Shown piece by piece: positions 28,468 to 37,522 of a stretch of DNA of 64,000 nucleotides. The position numbers were made by a program, and so were the translations under genes. The stretch comes from Rhizobiaceae bacterium (lineage in GTDB: Bacteria; Pseudomonadota; Alphaproteobacteria; Rhizobiales; Rhizobiaceae): NCBI GenBank assembly GCA_028281105.1, contig JANQKQ010000009.1, forward strand, positions 1 to 64,000, read 5' to 3'. The notes below the pieces were generated by a model. That model was not told where the DNA came from. It did no database searches and worked only from the letters and a program-made list of their open reading frames with translations. The stretch's first letter is position 1, and each line of letters starts with the position of its first letter.

Positions 28468-31047
28468 CTAATCCAGCATCTCCTTGACCGTGGTCGCCAG
28501 TTGCTTGAGCGAGTACGGTTTCGGCAGAAAGCCGAACTTGCCCTGCTCGCCGTCGGGCAGGTTTTTAGCAAACGCGTCCTCGGCATAGCCCGACACGAAC
28601 ACGAACTTCAGGTCGGGATGATCCTTGCGAAGCTCTTTGAGCAGCGTCGGCCCGTCCATCTCCGGCATCACCACGTCGGAGACCACCAGATCGACCACCC
28701 CGTCCAGCTCCTTCAACAGTTCCAGCGCCTCGGCGCCGTTGGCCGCTTCGTGCACCTCGTAGCCGCGCGAGGTGAGCGCCCTGGTGCCGAACGCGCGCAC
28801 CGCGTCTTCGTCCTCGACCAGCAGGATCTTCGCCGAACCGGTCAGGTCCTGTACCGGACGTTTGGTATCTTCCTGCTTGGCCTCCTCTTCTTCCGCCACC
28901 TCCTTCTCGTCGGGAATGTGACGCGGCAGAAATACGCGGAACGTGGTGCCCTCGCCCGGCTTGCTGTCGGCGAAGATGTAGCCGCCGGTCTGCTTGACGA
29001 TGCCGTAGACCGTAGACAGGCCCAACCCGGTGCCGCGGCCCACATCCTTGGTGGAGAAGAACGGCTCGAAAATCTTCTCCAGCACCTGCGCGCTCATGCC
29101 GACGCCCTCGTCGATGACCTCGATGAGCACATAGTCGGCCGCCGGCATCTGCGGATATTTGTACTTCTTGCCGACTTCGCCGGCATCCACGCTGCGGGTG
29201 GCGATCGTCAGCTTTCCGCCGTCGGGCATGGCGTCGCGCGCGTTGACCGCCAGATTGACGATCACCTGCTCGAACTGGGAGATGTCGACCTTGACCGGCC
29301 AAAGGTCGCGCCCGTGCACTACTGACAGGTCAACCTTCTCGCCCAGCAGCCGGTCGAGCAGCATGCGCAGATCGGACAGCGCGTCGGCCAGTTGCAGCAC
29401 CTGCGGCCGCAGGGTCTGACGCCGCGAGAACGCCAGGAGCTGGCGCACCAGGCTGGCGGCCCGGTTGGCGTTCTGCTTGATGTTCATGATGTCCTGGAAC
29501 GAAGGGTCCGAGGGACGGTGATTGGCGAGCAGCAGGTCGGAGAACCCGATGATGGCGGTCAGCACGTTGTTGAAGTCGTGCGCCACCCCGCCGGCGAGCT
29601 GGCCGACGGCCTGCATCTTCTGGCTCTGGGCGAACTGCTGCTCCAGCGCCCGCTGCTCCGTGGTCTCCATCGCATAGACGATGACGCGCTCCTGGGCATC
29701 GTCGTCGGCCAGATCGCCCGCCGCGCTGGCATAAAGCCGCACCGAGCGGTCCTCGCCGCCGTCCGCGTCGGCGAGCGTGATGTCGACGGGATCGATGTTC
29801 GCTTCGCCGGCCAGAGCGGTTGCGACGAGCTGCTTGAGCACCTGGCGATCCTCGCCGGCGCCGATCTTGGTCAGCTTGATGCCGGTGGCCTTGCCGCGCT
29901 TGGAGACCACCGACGCGAACAGCCTCTGAAACGGCGCGTTGGCCCGCACGATCACGCCCTTATGGTTGAGCGCGGCGATGCCCATCGGCGTGTTGTTGAA
30001 GAAGCGGGTGAAACGAACTTCGGAGGCCTGCAGCTCCTGCTCGCTATCGCCGCTGACGTTACGGTTGATGACCACCGTGCGGGTAGCGCCCGGCGCTCCG
30101 TCCACCGTCGGCGGCACCTTGTGATAAAGGCGCACGGGCAGGCTCTTGCCGTCGCTTTTCAACAGATCCAGATCGACGATGGCCGTGCGGATATCTTCCG
30201 CCCCCGCCTCGATGGAATCGAGCAACGCCATGCCGTCGCCGACCACCAGGTCGCGCAGGTTTATCGAGCCCGGCTTGAAGCGAACCAGATCGATGCCCAG
30301 CCAATCGGCAAGCGTGGCGTTCATGTAGACCAGCGCGCCGCCCGGCTCGCTGGACAGGAAGCCTGCCGGCGCGTGGTCGAGATAGTGGATGGCGTTCTGC
30401 AGCTCCTGGAACGCGGCTTCGTGCTTGTGCCGGTCCTCGGTGACGTCGGAGACCTGCCACACCGTAAGAGCCTCCGCGTGTCCGGGCGTTTCCATCGCGC
30501 GCGCGCTCAGCCGGAACCAGCGCGCGCCCTCCACCGACGCCCCCAGGCCGCCGGCCAGTCTGAATTCCTCGACCGCGCTCTCGCCCCGCCTCGCCCGGTT
30601 GGCCATGTGATAGACCACCTCGGAGGCTTCCGGACGCCGTGAGAACACCGCCTCAACCGATTCCACGTCATCGGGCGTGGCCGATCCGGTGAGATCGGCA
30701 TACGCCCGATTGGCGTAGACCACCCGTCCCTCGCCGTCGGTGGCGATCAGCCCGCTCGCCATCCCATCCACCAGGTCCCGCGAGAACCACCGGGCATTGC
30801 GGCGCGAGGTGAGCTGAATGTAGCCCATCACCAGGAAGAACAGGAACAAGACGCCGAGCATCGCCAATATGCCCAGCGCCGCGAGCACCGCCGGCGATGA
30901 GGCATTGTCGCGCTGGTAGAACGCGATCGCCGCCACCGCGCCGATCAGCGTCAGCGACAGAAGGAACATGCGCCACAGCCCGGCGCTACCATGGGCGCGG
31001 TCGACGCTCGGCGGTTGCGGCTGTCTTTCGTGAATGTCGCTGGCCAT
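28468..31047 (-). CDS. cckA: Hybrid sensor histidine kinase/response regulator, CckA-like
   Basis: 859 residues from ATG 31047 (GGAG eight bases upstream). Two transmembrane helices (about 27-43 and 53-76) are followed by two or three PAS domains (about 90-470), a HisKA domain with the phospho-accepting histidine in [21 protein letters not shown], a HATPase domain ([25 protein letters not shown]) and a C-terminal receiver with Asp in [12 protein letters not shown]. CckA feeds phosphate through ChpT to the cell-cycle regulator CtrA in Alphaproteobacteria. The order cckA, FliO-like, dksA matches other alphaproteobacterial genomes as I know them. No partner genes lie in the window. Confidence 0.9.
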   Translation of the reverse strand: MASDIHERQPQPPSVDRAHGSAGLWRMFLLSLTLIGAVAAIAFYQRDNASSPAVLAALGILAMLGVLFLFFLVMGYIQLTSRRNARWFSRDLVDGMASGLIATDGEGRVVYANRAYADLTGSATPDDVESVEAVFSRRPEASEVVYHMANRARRGESAVEEFRLAGGLGASVEGARWFRLSARAMETPGHAEALTVWQVSDVTEDRHKHEAAFQELQNAIHYLDHAPAGFLSSEPGGALVYMNATLADWLGIDLVRFKPGSINLRDLVVGDGMALLDSIEAGAEDIRTAIVDLDLLKSDGKSLPVRLYHKVPPTVDGAPGATRTVVINRNVSGDSEQELQASEVRFTRFFNNTPMGIAALNHKGVIVRANAPFQRLFASVVSKRGKATGIKLTKIGAGEDRQVLKQLVATALAGEANIDPVDITLADADGGEDRSVRLYASAAGDLADDDAQERVIVYAMETTEQRALEQQFAQSQKMQAVGQLAGGVAHDFNNVLTAIIGFSDLLLANHRPSDPSFQDIMNIKQNANRAASLVRQLLAFSRRQTLRPQVLQLADALSDLRMLLDRLLGEKVDLSVVHGRDLWPVKVDISQFEQVIVNLAVNARDAMPDGGKLTIATRSVDAGEVGKKYKYPQMPAADYVLIEVIDEGVGMSAQVLEKIFEPFFSTKDVGRGTGLGLSTVYGIVKQTGGYIFADSKPGEGTTFRVFLPRHIPDEKEVAEEEEAKQEDTKRPVQDLTGSAKILLVEDEDAVRAFGTRALTSRGYEVHEAANGAEALELLKELDGVVDLVVSDVVMPEMDGPTLLKELRKDHPDLKFVFVSGYAEDAFAKNLPDGEQGKFGFLPKPYSLKQLATTVKEMLD

Positions 31048-31378
31048 GCGGAATTCTCCGGTGCCGGCTGGGCGCCCGTCGCCGGCGCGGCGGCAAGGGG
31101 CGAGCGGCATTTGCGACTTGAATCATATTCGGCGCGGCAAAAAAACCCCTATGTGGTCTGACGCAGGCCCGGCCCGGTCGTTGGCGGCAATGCGCCCGCA
31201 AACGCACCCGACGTCAACGATTCGCCCTATTTTGCGATCACTTTCCCGGCGCCGGCCATTTCGAGGCGACGATGGATGGCGTGCGTAAGATGCGATATGA
31301 TCCGCACCGACGGCTGTCGTGGCCCACCGGATGCCGGTTGCGGCGGGGCTCAAACTTCACGGGGAATTGTAAAGCGTC
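31048..31378. other. Divergent intergenic region between cckA and the FliO-like gene
   Basis: 331 bp without a supportable gene. It should hold both divergent promoters. No repeat, terminator or binding site could be recognised. Confidence 0.5.
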
Positions 31379-32197
31379 ATGAGTTTCCTGGAATCCTTAT
31401 TTGGTGGTCCCGTGCCGGTGGCAGTGTCTTTGATCCTGCTGACCGTGATACTGGTCGCCGCTTTGTTGTTCATCGTGTGGGTGATCCGCAGGCTGACCGG
31501 AGGACCGCGTTTGAAGGCCGCGCGCGGCCGGGTGCCGCGGCTGGCGGTCACCGACGCCGCATTCATGGATGACAAGCGCCGCCTGGTGCTCGTGCGCCGC
31601 GACAATGTCGAGCACCTCGTGATGATTGGCGGTCCCTCCGACGTGGTGGTCGAGCGCAACATCGTGCGCGCCCAGCCCGTGGCCTTTCCGCAACCCTATC
31701 AGACGGGTGCAACCGAGGACCTGGTGACCGCGCCGCCAATCGCCGCACCGGACGCCAACGGCGTGGCTGACGAGAGTACGGTACCGGTCAGCGTCGCGGC
31801 CGGCGCGCAGGCCTCACCCGGCGTCGTTCGCGACCCGGCCGATCGGCCGCAAACCGGCAGCATGACCGGAGACGTCACCGTCCAAAACGAACCGAAGCCG
31901 ACGAGCGAACAGAGCGCACACGCGCAACCGCAACCGTCTTTGAGCAACGGTTCGCAGCGCGCGGACGCGCCCCCGACGTTCCACGCTGACGAGCTGGCGG
32001 CTCTGGAAGACGCCATCTCCGAACAACTGGGCGGGCCCGTCGAAGACAAACAAGAGCCTGAGCCTTCAAGGGCGGCCGTGCCGGCAGGCCAGATCGCCAA
32101 GCCGGCACAGGCCGACCGCCGCGCCCCTGCCGGCGCCACCGGGATGGACGACGAAATGCAGCGCCTGCTCGATGAATTGTCCGGAGAGCGAACCTAG
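31379..32197 (+). CDS. FliO-like membrane protein
   Basis: 272 residues. One transmembrane helix (about 14-36) is followed by a short conserved domain (RLAVTDAAFMDDKRRLVLVRRDNVEHLVMIGG, given here by its ends at about 60-92) that matches the FliO family: a positively charged stretch then a beta-rich L-V-R-R-D-x-V-E-H-L motif. The remaining ~170 residues are low-complexity and rich in Ala, Pro, Glu. FliO assists assembly of the flagellar export gate, yet no other flagellar gene is in the window, and such orphan copies sit beside dksA in related genomes, so a flagellar role is not certain. Its TAG stop is the first three bases of repeat copy B. Confidence 0.7.
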   Translation: MSFLESLFGGPVPVAVSLILLTVILVAALLFIVWVIRRLTGGPRLKAARGRVPRLAVTDAAFMDDKRRLVLVRRDNVEHLVMIGGPSDVVVERNIVRAQPVAFPQPYQTGATEDLVTAPPIAAPDANGVADESTVPVSVAAGAQASPGVVRDPADRPQTGSMTGDVTVQNEPKPTSEQSAHAQPQPSLSNGSQRADAPPTFHADELAALEDAISEQLGGPVEDKQEPEPSRAAVPAGQIAKPAQADRRAPAGATGMDDEMQRLLDELSGERT

Positions 32198-32302
32198 AGC
32201 ACATCCAGGATAAGTGGACGCCGGTTGTCCGCGAAGGATGTGCGCAAAAACAATGACCTAGAGCCCGGTTTTGATTCAATCAAAAGCGAACAGGCTCTCT
32301 AG
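32195..32302. repeat. 105-bp stop-codon repeat, copy B
   Basis: It begins TAGAGCACATCCAGGATAAG and ends near AGGCTCTCTAG, with the GATTCAATC-centred palindrome in its right half. Its first TAG (32195-32197) is the stop of the FliO-like gene; its other end lies 7 bp from the convergent dksA stop, so it could end transcription from both. Confidence 0.9.
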
Positions 32303-32308
32303 GTCCGA

Positions 32309-32734
32309 TCAGTCGTCGCGATAGACCTTCTCGCGCCGTTCGTGGCGTTCCTGCGCTTCGATCGACAAGGTGGCGATCGGGCGGGCATCCAACCGCTTCA
32401 GGCTGATTGGTTCGCCGGTTTCCTCGCAATAGCCGTATGAACCGTTCTCGATGCGCATCAGCGCCGAGTCGATCTTGGAGATCAGCTTGCGCTGACGGTC
32501 GCGCGCTCGCAGCTCGATGGAGCGATCGGTTTCGGAAGACGCCCTGTCCGCCATGTCCGGCATTTTGTCCGACTGATCCTGCAGCGTATCGAGGGTTCCC
32601 TTCGATTCGCGGATGATGTCGTTCTTCCAGTCGATCAGCTTCTGGCGAAAATACTCGCGCTGACGGGGGTTCATGAAGGGTTCTTTGTCAGAGGGAATGT
32701 AGTTCTTATCAACCTTGTCCAACATGGCACCCAT
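32309..32734 (-). CDS. dksA: RNA polymerase-binding transcription factor DksA
   Basis: 141 residues from the ATG at 32734 (another ATG follows three codons later). The coiled-coil carries MADRASSETDRSIELRARDR-type residues with the tip aspartates (DMADRAS), and the C-terminal domain reads GSYGYCEETGEPI. DksA works with ppGpp in the secondary channel of RNA polymerase. Only one of the four zinc-finger cysteines remains, as in other alphaproteobacterial DksA proteins, so it is likely zinc-independent. A 430-bp upstream gap holds the promoter. Confidence 0.93.
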   Translation of the reverse strand: MGAMLDKVDKNYIPSDKEPFMNPRQREYFRQKLIDWKNDIIRESKGTLDTLQDQSDKMPDMADRASSETDRSIELRARDRQRKLISKIDSALMRIENGSYGYCEETGEPISLKRLDARPIATLSIEAQERHERREKVYRDD

Positions 32735-33164
32735 CCCAACTGCCCTCTGACTTGGGCGCTATATAGCGATGGATCGTAAAAGTCTCAAGACGAATTTTTC
32801 TCGATCAGATCACGGTGCGTTCTGCGCCGACCGAGTTCCATTCTTCACGCAGGAGAAAGTAAATTTCATTATAAAATCAATATTTTAAAGAAACACGAAG
32901 GCCCGAGGTTTCTCCACAGGCGCACCTTCGCGCCGGCCCAAAAAAGCCCACGCGAAGTTGATCGGCCGCACCGGCTCGCCGCCGGCGAAACGCCTTGGGA
33001 CCGGGCGTTGGAAGGCTCGATAGACCGACACCGGAGCATGCCGGGACCGCGCGATTCGGCGGCGCGAACCCGGGGCGATGCGCACATCGGCCATTGTGAA
33101 GCCCGCCGGCAAAGGCTACCAAAGTTGTGTCGTCGGCCACCGCCGACCCGCTGATGGCGCACCC
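32735..33164. other. Divergent intergenic region between dksA and the sixA-like gene
   Basis: 430 bp without a convincing gene. An AT-rich stretch lies at about 32855-32890, unlike the surrounding high-GC DNA, and probably contains promoters. Open frames here on either strand lack ribosome binding sites and homology. Confidence 0.5.
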
Positions 33165-33677
33165 ATGCTGCGACTTTACATTCTCAGGCACGCAAAATCG
33201 TCCTGGAGCCTGCCCGGCAGATCGGATTTCGACCGGACGCTCAATCGGCGTGGCAGGTCCGACCTGCCCAAGCTCGCCGCTGCGATGGTGCGAAGGGATT
33301 ATCTGCCGGCCGCGATCTACTGCTCGTCCGCCGCGCGCACGCGCGAGACGATCGCCGGCATCCTAGCCAATCTGCCGGCCGAGCGGTCCGATATCCCCGT
33401 TCGCCATGTCGACGAACTCTATTCCGGCTCGCTGGAGAACTATCTGCGCGTGCTGGCCGCCCACCAGTCGCCGCAGCCCCTGATGATCGTCGGCCATAAC
33501 CCTACCTGCGAGATGCTGGCGTTCTGGCTGACCGGCGGGGCGGGCGGTTCCTCGATGATGCACATCAAATATCCCACCGGCGCCATCGCGGTGGTCGATA
33601 TTCCCGTCGATCGCTGGAGCGAGATCGACAAAGGAACCGGCACGCTCGTCGACTTCGTACGCCCGCGCGACCTGTGA
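33165..33677 (+). CDS. Histidine phosphatase superfamily protein, SixA-like
   Basis: 170 residues from ATG 33165. The phosphoglycerate-mutase fold begins MLRLYILRHAKSSW with catalytic His9 in the RH(A/G) motif, and a second catalytic His is in IVGHNPTCEML. Length and the LRHAKS start match SixA, which removes phosphate from phosphohistidine in HPt-type proteins. A link to histidine phosphotransfer in the CckA pathway would be speculative. It is followed by a 134-bp gap and the ycjX-like gene on the same strand. Confidence 0.85.
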   Translation: MLRLYILRHAKSSWSLPGRSDFDRTLNRRGRSDLPKLAAAMVRRDYLPAAIYCSSAARTRETIAGILANLPAERSDIPVRHVDELYSGSLENYLRVLAAHQSPQPLMIVGHNPTCEMLAFWLTGGAGGSSMMHIKYPTGAIAVVDIPVDRWSEIDKGTGTLVDFVRPRDL

Positions 33678-33811
33678 GCACCGGTCAGAATTGGCGATAG
33701 CGCGATAAAACGCGCTCAAATAGCCGACAGGCGGTAGCGCCCTAAGAAACCTGGGCTTTAACCGCCGCATTCGCGCGACCATATTGTGCCTCAACCACAG
33801 GGCGACATTTC

Positions 33812-35281
33812 TTGGCCAGGCTCACCTCATTCACCGACGATGCGAAAATTGCGTTCGACAACCTGTCGGATGCCGCGCTCAACCTGTTTGCGCCACCGCT
33901 GCGATTGGGCGTTACCGGCCTGTCGCGCGCCGGCAAGACCGTGTTCATCACCTCGCTGGTGCAGAATCTGATGCACGGGTCGGATCGCCTGGCGACCTTC
34001 GAGCCGGTCGCCGCCGGTCGGGTCGCAGCCAGTCGGCTGGAGCCGCAGCCGTCGATGGACCTGCCGCGCTTTCAGTTCGAGGACCATCTGAGCGCGATCG
34101 CGGACGAGCGGCGCTGGCCGACCTCGACCCGCTCGATCAGCGAATTGCGGCTGACCATAGCTTATGAATCGGCAAGCGCCTGGAACCGTGCGCTGGGCCC
34201 CGGTCAGCTGCATATCGACATCGTCGACTATCCGGGCGAGTGGATATTGGATCTGCCGCTGCTGGCGATGAGCTATGAGCAGTGGTGCGCCCAGGCGATC
34301 GCCCTGTCGCGCCTGCCCAACCGGGAGAAACTGTCGGCCCCGTGGCGCGAGGCCCTGGCCCGCGCGGACGCCCAGGCCGATCAGGACGAGGCGGTGGCCC
34401 GCGAGCTGGCCGATCGTTTTACCGATTATCTGCGCGCGTGCCGGCAGGACTCCCACGCACTGTCGACCCTGCCGCCCGGCCGGTTCCTGATGCCGGGCGA
34501 CCTGGAGGGCTCGCCCGCCCTCACCTTCTCACCGTTGCTTTTGGAGCCAGATGCGGCAGCGCGGCGCGACAGCCTGCACTACATGATGGCCAGCCGCTAC
34601 GAAGCTTACAAATCGGTGGTGGTCAAACCCTTCTTCCGCCAGCATTTCGCCCGCCTCGACCGGCAGATCGTGCTGGTGGACCTGCTCGCCGCCATCAACG
34701 CCGGCCCCGACGCGCTGGCCGATCTGCAGACCGCGCTTGGCGACATCCTGTCCTGCTTTCGCCCGGGCCGTTCGTCCTGGCTCGGCTCGCTGGTGCGTCG
34801 CCGCATCGACCGCATCCTGTTCGCCGCCACCAAAGCCGACCACCTGCACCACGCCAACCACGACCGGCTGGAGGCGATCTTGCGCGCGCTGGTCGAAACC
34901 GCCATGCGCGAGGCCAAGTTCGCCGGCGCGCGTGTCGATGTGAGCGCGCTCGCCGCTGTGCGCGCCACCCGCGAGATGGTGGTGCGCGACGGCGGCGAGG
35001 AGTTGCAGATGATCGCCGGCACGCCGATCGCCGGTGAGACCATCGCCGACGACGTGTTCGACGGCGAGACCGAGACGGCCATCTTCCCGGGCGATCTGCC
35101 TGCCGACCCTCGGCAACTGTTAACGGTTGGCAAGGCCGGCGGTCAGCGGTTTCCGCAATTGCGGTTCGTGCGTTTTCGCCCGCCGCAGATCGAGGCGCAC
35201 GGCGACGGCGTGACGCTTTCGCTGCCCCACATAAGGCTCGATCGTGCGATGCAGTTCCTGCTCGCGGACCGGCTGGCGTAA
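33812..35281 (+). CDS. YcjX-like GTP/ATPase (DUF463)
   Basis: 489 residues. It opens with a P-loop GLSRAGKT at 36-43 and has a G-protein-like switch DIVDYPGEWILDLPLL; the DUF463 domain covers almost the whole protein. YcjX proteins form a pair with YcjF and are connected with envelope stress in enterobacteria; their molecular role is unknown. The start is probably TTG 33812, with AGGGCG six bases upstream; no ATG in frame fits better. The YcjF-like gene follows 22 bp downstream, which confirms the usual pair. Confidence 0.85.
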   Translation: MARLTSFTDDAKIAFDNLSDAALNLFAPPLRLGVTGLSRAGKTVFITSLVQNLMHGSDRLATFEPVAAGRVAASRLEPQPSMDLPRFQFEDHLSAIADERRWPTSTRSISELRLTIAYESASAWNRALGPGQLHIDIVDYPGEWILDLPLLAMSYEQWCAQAIALSRLPNREKLSAPWREALARADAQADQDEAVARELADRFTDYLRACRQDSHALSTLPPGRFLMPGDLEGSPALTFSPLLLEPDAAARRDSLHYMMASRYEAYKSVVVKPFFRQHFARLDRQIVLVDLLAAINAGPDALADLQTALGDILSCFRPGRSSWLGSLVRRRIDRILFAATKADHLHHANHDRLEAILRALVETAMREAKFAGARVDVSALAAVRATREMVVRDGGEELQMIAGTPIAGETIADDVFDGETETAIFPGDLPADPRQLLTVGKAGGQRFPQLRFVRFRPPQIEAHGDGVTLSLPHIRLDRAMQFLLADRLA

Positions 35282-35303
35282 CACCGATGAAGCGAGTGAC
35301 CCG

Positions 35304-36404
35304 ATGAGCGACAAAGCGAGGAAACCGCGAGCGATCGGCATTGAACGCAGGCCCGGCCGCAGCGCAAAGGCCGGTCCGCGGCAGCGCAAAGTCGACGCTG
35401 CCGCCCGCAAGCCCCATGCCCGTTCGGACCTGCCGGCGCTGAGCGAAGTCCCCGAAGACGAGGCGCAGCGGCTGGTCGACGACATGGAACTGCGCCCGCC
35501 GGAGCGAACCTCGCGGGCGTTCTCGTGGATGGGGCTGTTTCTTGCCGCCGCCGGCGGCCTGGTGGCACTCGCGGTAGGCCTTTCGATCGATCAGTTGGTG
35601 CGCGAGCTGTTCGCGCGCAACGACTGGCTCGGCTGGGCCGCCCTGGCGCTGGCCGGCCTTGCCGCGCTGGCGGTAGCGGCGATCGCATTGCGCGAGATCT
35701 GGGGCATCTCCCGCCTCAACACCATCGCCCGCGTTCGCGCCCGCGCCGAACAGGCCGCAGCATCGGGCGATCTGGCGCGCGCACGTGGCGTCGTCGCCGA
35801 ATTGCGTTCACTCTATGCAAGCCGGGCCGATCTGGCCGCGGGCCGCGAACGCCTTGCAGGCCACCACGAAGACCTCATCGACGGCGACGACCTGCTGAAG
35901 GTCGCCGAGCGCGACCTGCTGGGGCCGCTCGACACGCGCGCGCGAAAGATGATCATGGCCTCGGCCCGGCGGGTTTCGGTGGTGACCGCCGTCAGCCCGC
36001 GCGCATTGGTCGATATCGCCTATGTGCTGATGGAGAACCTGCGCCTCATCCGCCGGCTGTCGCAGCTCTACGGCGGGAGGCCGGGCGTGCTCGGCTTCTG
36101 GCGGCTCACCCGCAACATCCTGGGCCACCTGGCGGTGACGGGATCGATCGCGGTGGGCGATTCCATGTTGCAGCAGGTGATCGGCCACGGGCTCGCCTCA
36201 CGTCTGTCGGCGCGGTTGGGCGAAGGGGTGGTGAACGGCCTGCTCACCGCGCGCATCGGCATCGCCGCCATGGATCAGTGCCGGCCACTTGCCTTCGTCG
36301 CCCAGGAGCGCCCGGCGGTAACCGGCTACTTCACCGAGCTGGTTCGCCTGACCGGTACCGGCCGCGACGAACCATCCAGCGAAAGGCCGGCAAAATCGAC
36401 ATAA
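35304..36404 (+). CDS. YcjF/UPF0283 family membrane protein
   Basis: 366 residues. A basic amino-terminal tail (about 1-70) precedes two membrane helices (about 72-93 and 108-130), a helical soluble segment and a conserved C-terminal domain (RVSVVTAVSPRALVDIAYVL, YGGRPGVLGFWRL, GLLTARIGIAAMDQCRPL) of the DUF697/UPF0283 type. It probably partners the upstream YcjX-like GTPase at the inner membrane. A start at ATG 35304 is the first after the ycjX stop and gives the usual family length. Confidence 0.85.
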   Translation: MSDKARKPRAIGIERRPGRSAKAGPRQRKVDAAARKPHARSDLPALSEVPEDEAQRLVDDMELRPPERTSRAFSWMGLFLAAAGGLVALAVGLSIDQLVRELFARNDWLGWAALALAGLAALAVAAIALREIWGISRLNTIARVRARAEQAAASGDLARARGVVAELRSLYASRADLAAGRERLAGHHEDLIDGDDLLKVAERDLLGPLDTRARKMIMASARRVSVVTAVSPRALVDIAYVLMENLRLIRRLSQLYGGRPGVLGFWRLTRNILGHLAVTGSIAVGDSMLQQVIGHGLASRLSARLGEGVVNGLLTARIGIAAMDQCRPLAFVAQERPAVTGYFTELVRLTGTGRDEPSSERPAKST

Positions 36405-36515
36405 CGGCCACCCAAAGCCCGGCGGGGAGAAATTGATTAACCATTTTCGGCAACACTGCAGCCCGGGTTGCAAGTTGGCGCCGACCATGGGTCCAAACAC
36501 GGGTAGTGTAGCGTG

Positions 36516-37046
36516 ATGCGTTTTTTCCTTCTTCCGTTCGTTTTTCTTTCCGCCATTGCCGGGTTCGCCGGTTCGTCCCTCGCCGCCAGCGAGGCCGAGT
36601 TCTTCCAGCATATCGAGGGCCAGTGGTCCGGTCCCGGTGAGATCGTCGCCGGCAAGTACAAGGGCACCCGGTTCGTGTGCCAGTTCGACGGCTCGCGCGC
36701 AGCCGCCAATCCCGGGATGAAGGTCGACGGCTCGTGCCGCGTCGGCATGTTTTCGCAGCCGATGAACGCGGCGATCGAACTGTCGGCGGCCGGCTATCAA
36801 GGCAAGTTCCTCGACGGCGAGGATGGCGAGGGCATGGACGTAACCGGCGGGCGCTACACCGCCTCGCGCCTGGTGGTATCGATCAAGCGCAAGACGCTCA
36901 CCGGCGCGGTGGTGGCCCGGCTCGATCCCGACGGCAAGCTGAACGTGACCATATCGGTCGACGTTCAAGGCACGATGGTGCCGGTCATCGGAATGTCGCT
37001 GGCGCGCAGCCAGCCCATCACCCGCACCAGCGCGCTGTCCCAGTAA
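36516..37046 (+). CDS. Hypothetical exported protein
   Basis: 176 residues. A signal peptide is clear (MRFFLLPFVFLSAIAGF..., cleavage near SLAAS-EAE, residue 24). The rest is a small beta-rich domain (GQWSGPGEIVAGKYKGTRF, GRYTASRLVVSIKRK, KLNVTISVD) with two cysteines (CQFD, CRVG) that could form a disulfide in the periplasm. I do not recognise the function; it resembles small lipocalin-like or calycin-type proteins in pattern only. A GTG three bases before the ATG is an equally good start. No operon partner is evident. Confidence 0.7.
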   Translation: MRFFLLPFVFLSAIAGFAGSSLAASEAEFFQHIEGQWSGPGEIVAGKYKGTRFVCQFDGSRAAANPGMKVDGSCRVGMFSQPMNAAIELSAAGYQGKFLDGEDGEGMDVTGGRYTASRLVVSIKRKTLTGAVVARLDPDGKLNVTISVDVQGTMVPVIGMSLARSQPITRTSALSQ

Positions 37047-37309
37047 CGCAGTCCACAAAGCGGTGGCAGCGTGCTCGCCGCCACCCGATCTCACGCAACC
37101 GTGAGCCGCGGCCAATTGAATACGGATGCCCGCGACGCCACATTTATGCCATCAACCACCCTGGTGAGCCGATGGTACGCCAATTATTTCAAGTGGTTAC
37201 GTTTAGTTACCCGTTTGTGACGAAAATCACTTGTTCTTTAGCGTTCCCGCCACCACATGAAATCCCGTCGGCGGCCAAAAGGTCCCACACGGAAGGAGTA
37301 GACAACCAA

Positions 37310-37435
37310 ATGACATTCCCTCGCGATAAAACAGAGGGTAAATTCCAGGCAGAAGACCATTCGCCGTTGAGCGTCGTCATGGTCTCGGTCGCGATGATCG
37401 CGGTCGCATTGGGCAGCGTTTCCGCCATCCTGTAG
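37310..37435 (+). CDS. 41-residue single-pass membrane peptide
   Basis: A very short gene with a strong Shine-Dalgarno (GGAAGGAG) nine bases before ATG 37310. The peptide has a polar, charged first half (MTFPRDKTEGKFQAEDHSP) and one hydrophobic segment (residues 21-41, VVMVSVAMIAVALG) that ends at the stop. A perfect palindrome with a T-run follows 30 bp downstream, so this is a complete small transcription unit. The function is unknown; comparable peptides are often subunits of small membrane complexes such as respiratory oxidases, transporters or stress regulators. Confidence 0.75.
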   Translation: MTFPRDKTEGKFQAEDHSPLSVVMVSVAMIAVALGSVSAIL

Positions 37436-37464
37436 CGTCTGGAAGCACCCCGTTCACCAAAAGA

Positions 37465-37495
37465 GGCAGGGCCATGGCCCTGCCCTTTTGCTTTT
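37465..37495 (+). terminator. Rho-independent terminator after the 41-residue peptide gene
   Basis: A perfect 20-bp palindrome (GGCAGGGCCATGGCCCTGCC, 37465-37484) is followed by CTTTTGCTTTT. An AAAAGA stretch on the left side could also give a weaker stop for the minus-strand aminotransferase gene that ends at 37523. Confidence 0.9.
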
Positions 37496-37522
37496 GGGGA
37501 CGGGTTTGGACGCGTTGAGCGC

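Noticed and set aside
30986-31288. Small open frames in the cckA to FliO-like gap
   Set aside because: They lack ribosome binding sites, homology and stable composition, and run into the coding region of cckA on the other strand.
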